A stretch of DNA of 7,276 nt from an uncultured Prevotella sp. (GTDB lineage: Bacteria; Bacteroidota; Bacteroidia; Bacteroidales; Bacteroidaceae), in NCBI GenBank assembly GCA_947303825.1, contig CAMYZK010000118.1:1-7276 (forward strand), given 5' to 3'. The translations under genes were made by a program, and so were the position numbers. Positions 7,201-7,276 of the stretch are shown here, in pieces. A model generated the notes under the pieces. The model was not told the origin of the DNA. It was given only the letters and a program-made list of their open reading frames with translations, and did not search any database. The stretch's first letter is position 1, and every line of letters begins with the position of its first letter.

Positions 7201-7276
7201 AGAATAGTGGAAACCTTAGTGTCCAGCCTATGCGATATAACCATCTTGACTATGACGTGTTGCCCAGCTATGGATA
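4215..7276 (+). CDS. Alpha-2-macroglobulin family protein, secreted, N-terminal part (runs off the window)
   Basis: 1020 codons are readable, without a stop or frame break; the gene continues past the edge (last bases TA). Family members in Bacteroidetes are usually about 1,900 residues, so roughly half is seen. Bacterial alpha-2-macroglobulins are thought to trap proteases in the envelope. Residues 1-22 are a Sec signal peptide (MKTKRLI, hydrophobic core, MTA before Q23) without a lipobox cysteine. Residues about 24-215 are charged and helical. A carboxypeptidase-regulatory-like strand pattern lies at 419-435 (IVAVNATTGQPVKGATV). The MG2 signature VYTDRAIYRPGQTV (503-516) is diagnostic, and VEEYKRPAFEV (592-602) marks the next macroglobulin domain. 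TPGQKEEW (927-934) and ATLYDKSLDQL (952-962) match the region near the bait domain. Whether the thioester motif exists is unknown, as it would lie downstream. The start is fixed by an in-frame TAA at 4200-4202. A508 replaces the proline usual in TDRPIYRPGQ. A 374-codon antisense open frame (5637-6761) is a shadow. Confidence 0.93.
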   Translation, partial: MKTKRLITAIIVILILPTMMTAQTYSTLWKQVKEAEQNDLPKTEQEVLKQIVAKARQEQNYGQLLKAEMQHARSQCAVSPDSIVPAIEQLQHQADTESNVALKAIYNCVLGYIYRDNPQLDRDNYLELSHKYFIKALESPSELAAVKATNYEPFVIKGQDSRFFGDDLLSLIGWEARQFSLLRDFYLAAGNRRATLLASCRQLEAEEPSEMEPLNKSRHIQRLDSLINEYQDLPECGEAAICRYQFMDKRTDATDEQKWQYINMALERWGGWQRMNTLRNAQRQLSALMYEAELTEKVVIPGKSQTVMLKNLRAISGLTMNVFKVNVDGSTNLNPESSSDYKKLKSLLTALPQLTQTRQYVGKRPYELFEDSLTLEGLQPGVYMLEFESTPATHTSRCLYCVSDIRVLSQPLPDNKRRIVAVNATTGQPVKGATVAVMSGYCSDRNTKKLTANEQGECIYNAKDNGNISIRAYTSEDKACPYVDDWGYFYFDDNEEPSSATAVYTDRAIYRPGQTVHVAAILYSTRNGRDHSVVNGKEVLMCLYDANSNIVGEQRAITDDFGTCTAQFSLPSKGLTGQFYICANGQVHYFSVEEYKRPAFEVDIPRVAQNYEDGDTVMVKGTARTYAGVPVQYAMVKYKVKRTRAYWWMSYSRYWNTGYIGTGSNDEIMAEGETITDDKGMFTVDVPMVLPKTKYPMFYNFVVTADVTDLAGETHQGQVTLPLGNRKTAFSAILPEKVLNEGKVKMAFHQQNMAGVDLDAVVRYRFDSGRWQETKTNKLIEVPKLKSGKHVLHAVCMEDTLEQEFVAFSIDDRRPVADTRSWFYASHEQFAMSGEPVTLQVGSSDKNVHVLYTIITGNKILESGAVDISNELINRKFKYSDEYGNGLLLTYAWIKDGKPYTYMTTIRRPMPDMNLDVKWKTFRNKLTPGQKEEWMLTVTNADGTPANAQLMATLYDKSLDQLVQHSWRLYPSVRIPLPSSSWIQPTWGGTACSGYKNSGNLSVQPMRYNHLDYDVLPSYG

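Overview
The window looks like a chromosomal segment from a member of the Bacteroidales, most likely Prevotella or a close relative. Four things point there: TAnnTTTG-type -7 promoter boxes, no clear Shine-Dalgarno sequences, a Bacteroidetes-style lipoprotein GH43 enzyme, and a long alpha-2-macroglobulin-like protein of the Bacteroidetes type. The genus is an inference from sequence style, not from a database match.

Layout, all on the + strand. The first ~37 bases read as the 3' end of a 5S rRNA gene, so an rRNA operon ends here. A 12-bp hairpin with a T-tract (49-82) terminates it. A good Bacteroidetes promoter (94-124) follows and drives a GH43 glycosidase lipoprotein (216-1862). A PIF1-like SF1 DNA helicase (1896-3755) starts 33 bases after the GH43 stop and ends in three consecutive stop codons, followed by a strong intrinsic terminator (3813-3846). 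A noncoding gap of about 460 bases (3756-4214) follows. It holds seven copies of TGCAAGTAG, arranged as 33-bp tandem units plus one inverted copy, and then a promoter. The last gene (4215 to the window end) encodes the N-terminal 1020 residues of a secreted alpha-2-macroglobulin family protein and runs off the edge. It is intact and open as far as it can be read.

The three proteins do not form an obvious pathway. GH43 trims plant or host-type arabinose/xylose-containing glycans in the envelope, the helicase works on DNA in the cytoplasm, and the macroglobulin-like protein is probably a periplasmic or outer-membrane-associated protease trap or envelope-defence protein. GH43 and the helicase may share a transcript because of the short gap. 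The macroglobulin gene has its own promoter and is separated by a terminator.

I see no previously undescribed multi-gene system. The part not explained by known families is the repeat cluster at 3958-4130, where a 24-bp sequence is present twice in direct orientation and once exactly inverted, so that alternative long hairpins are possible directly upstream of the macroglobulin promoter.
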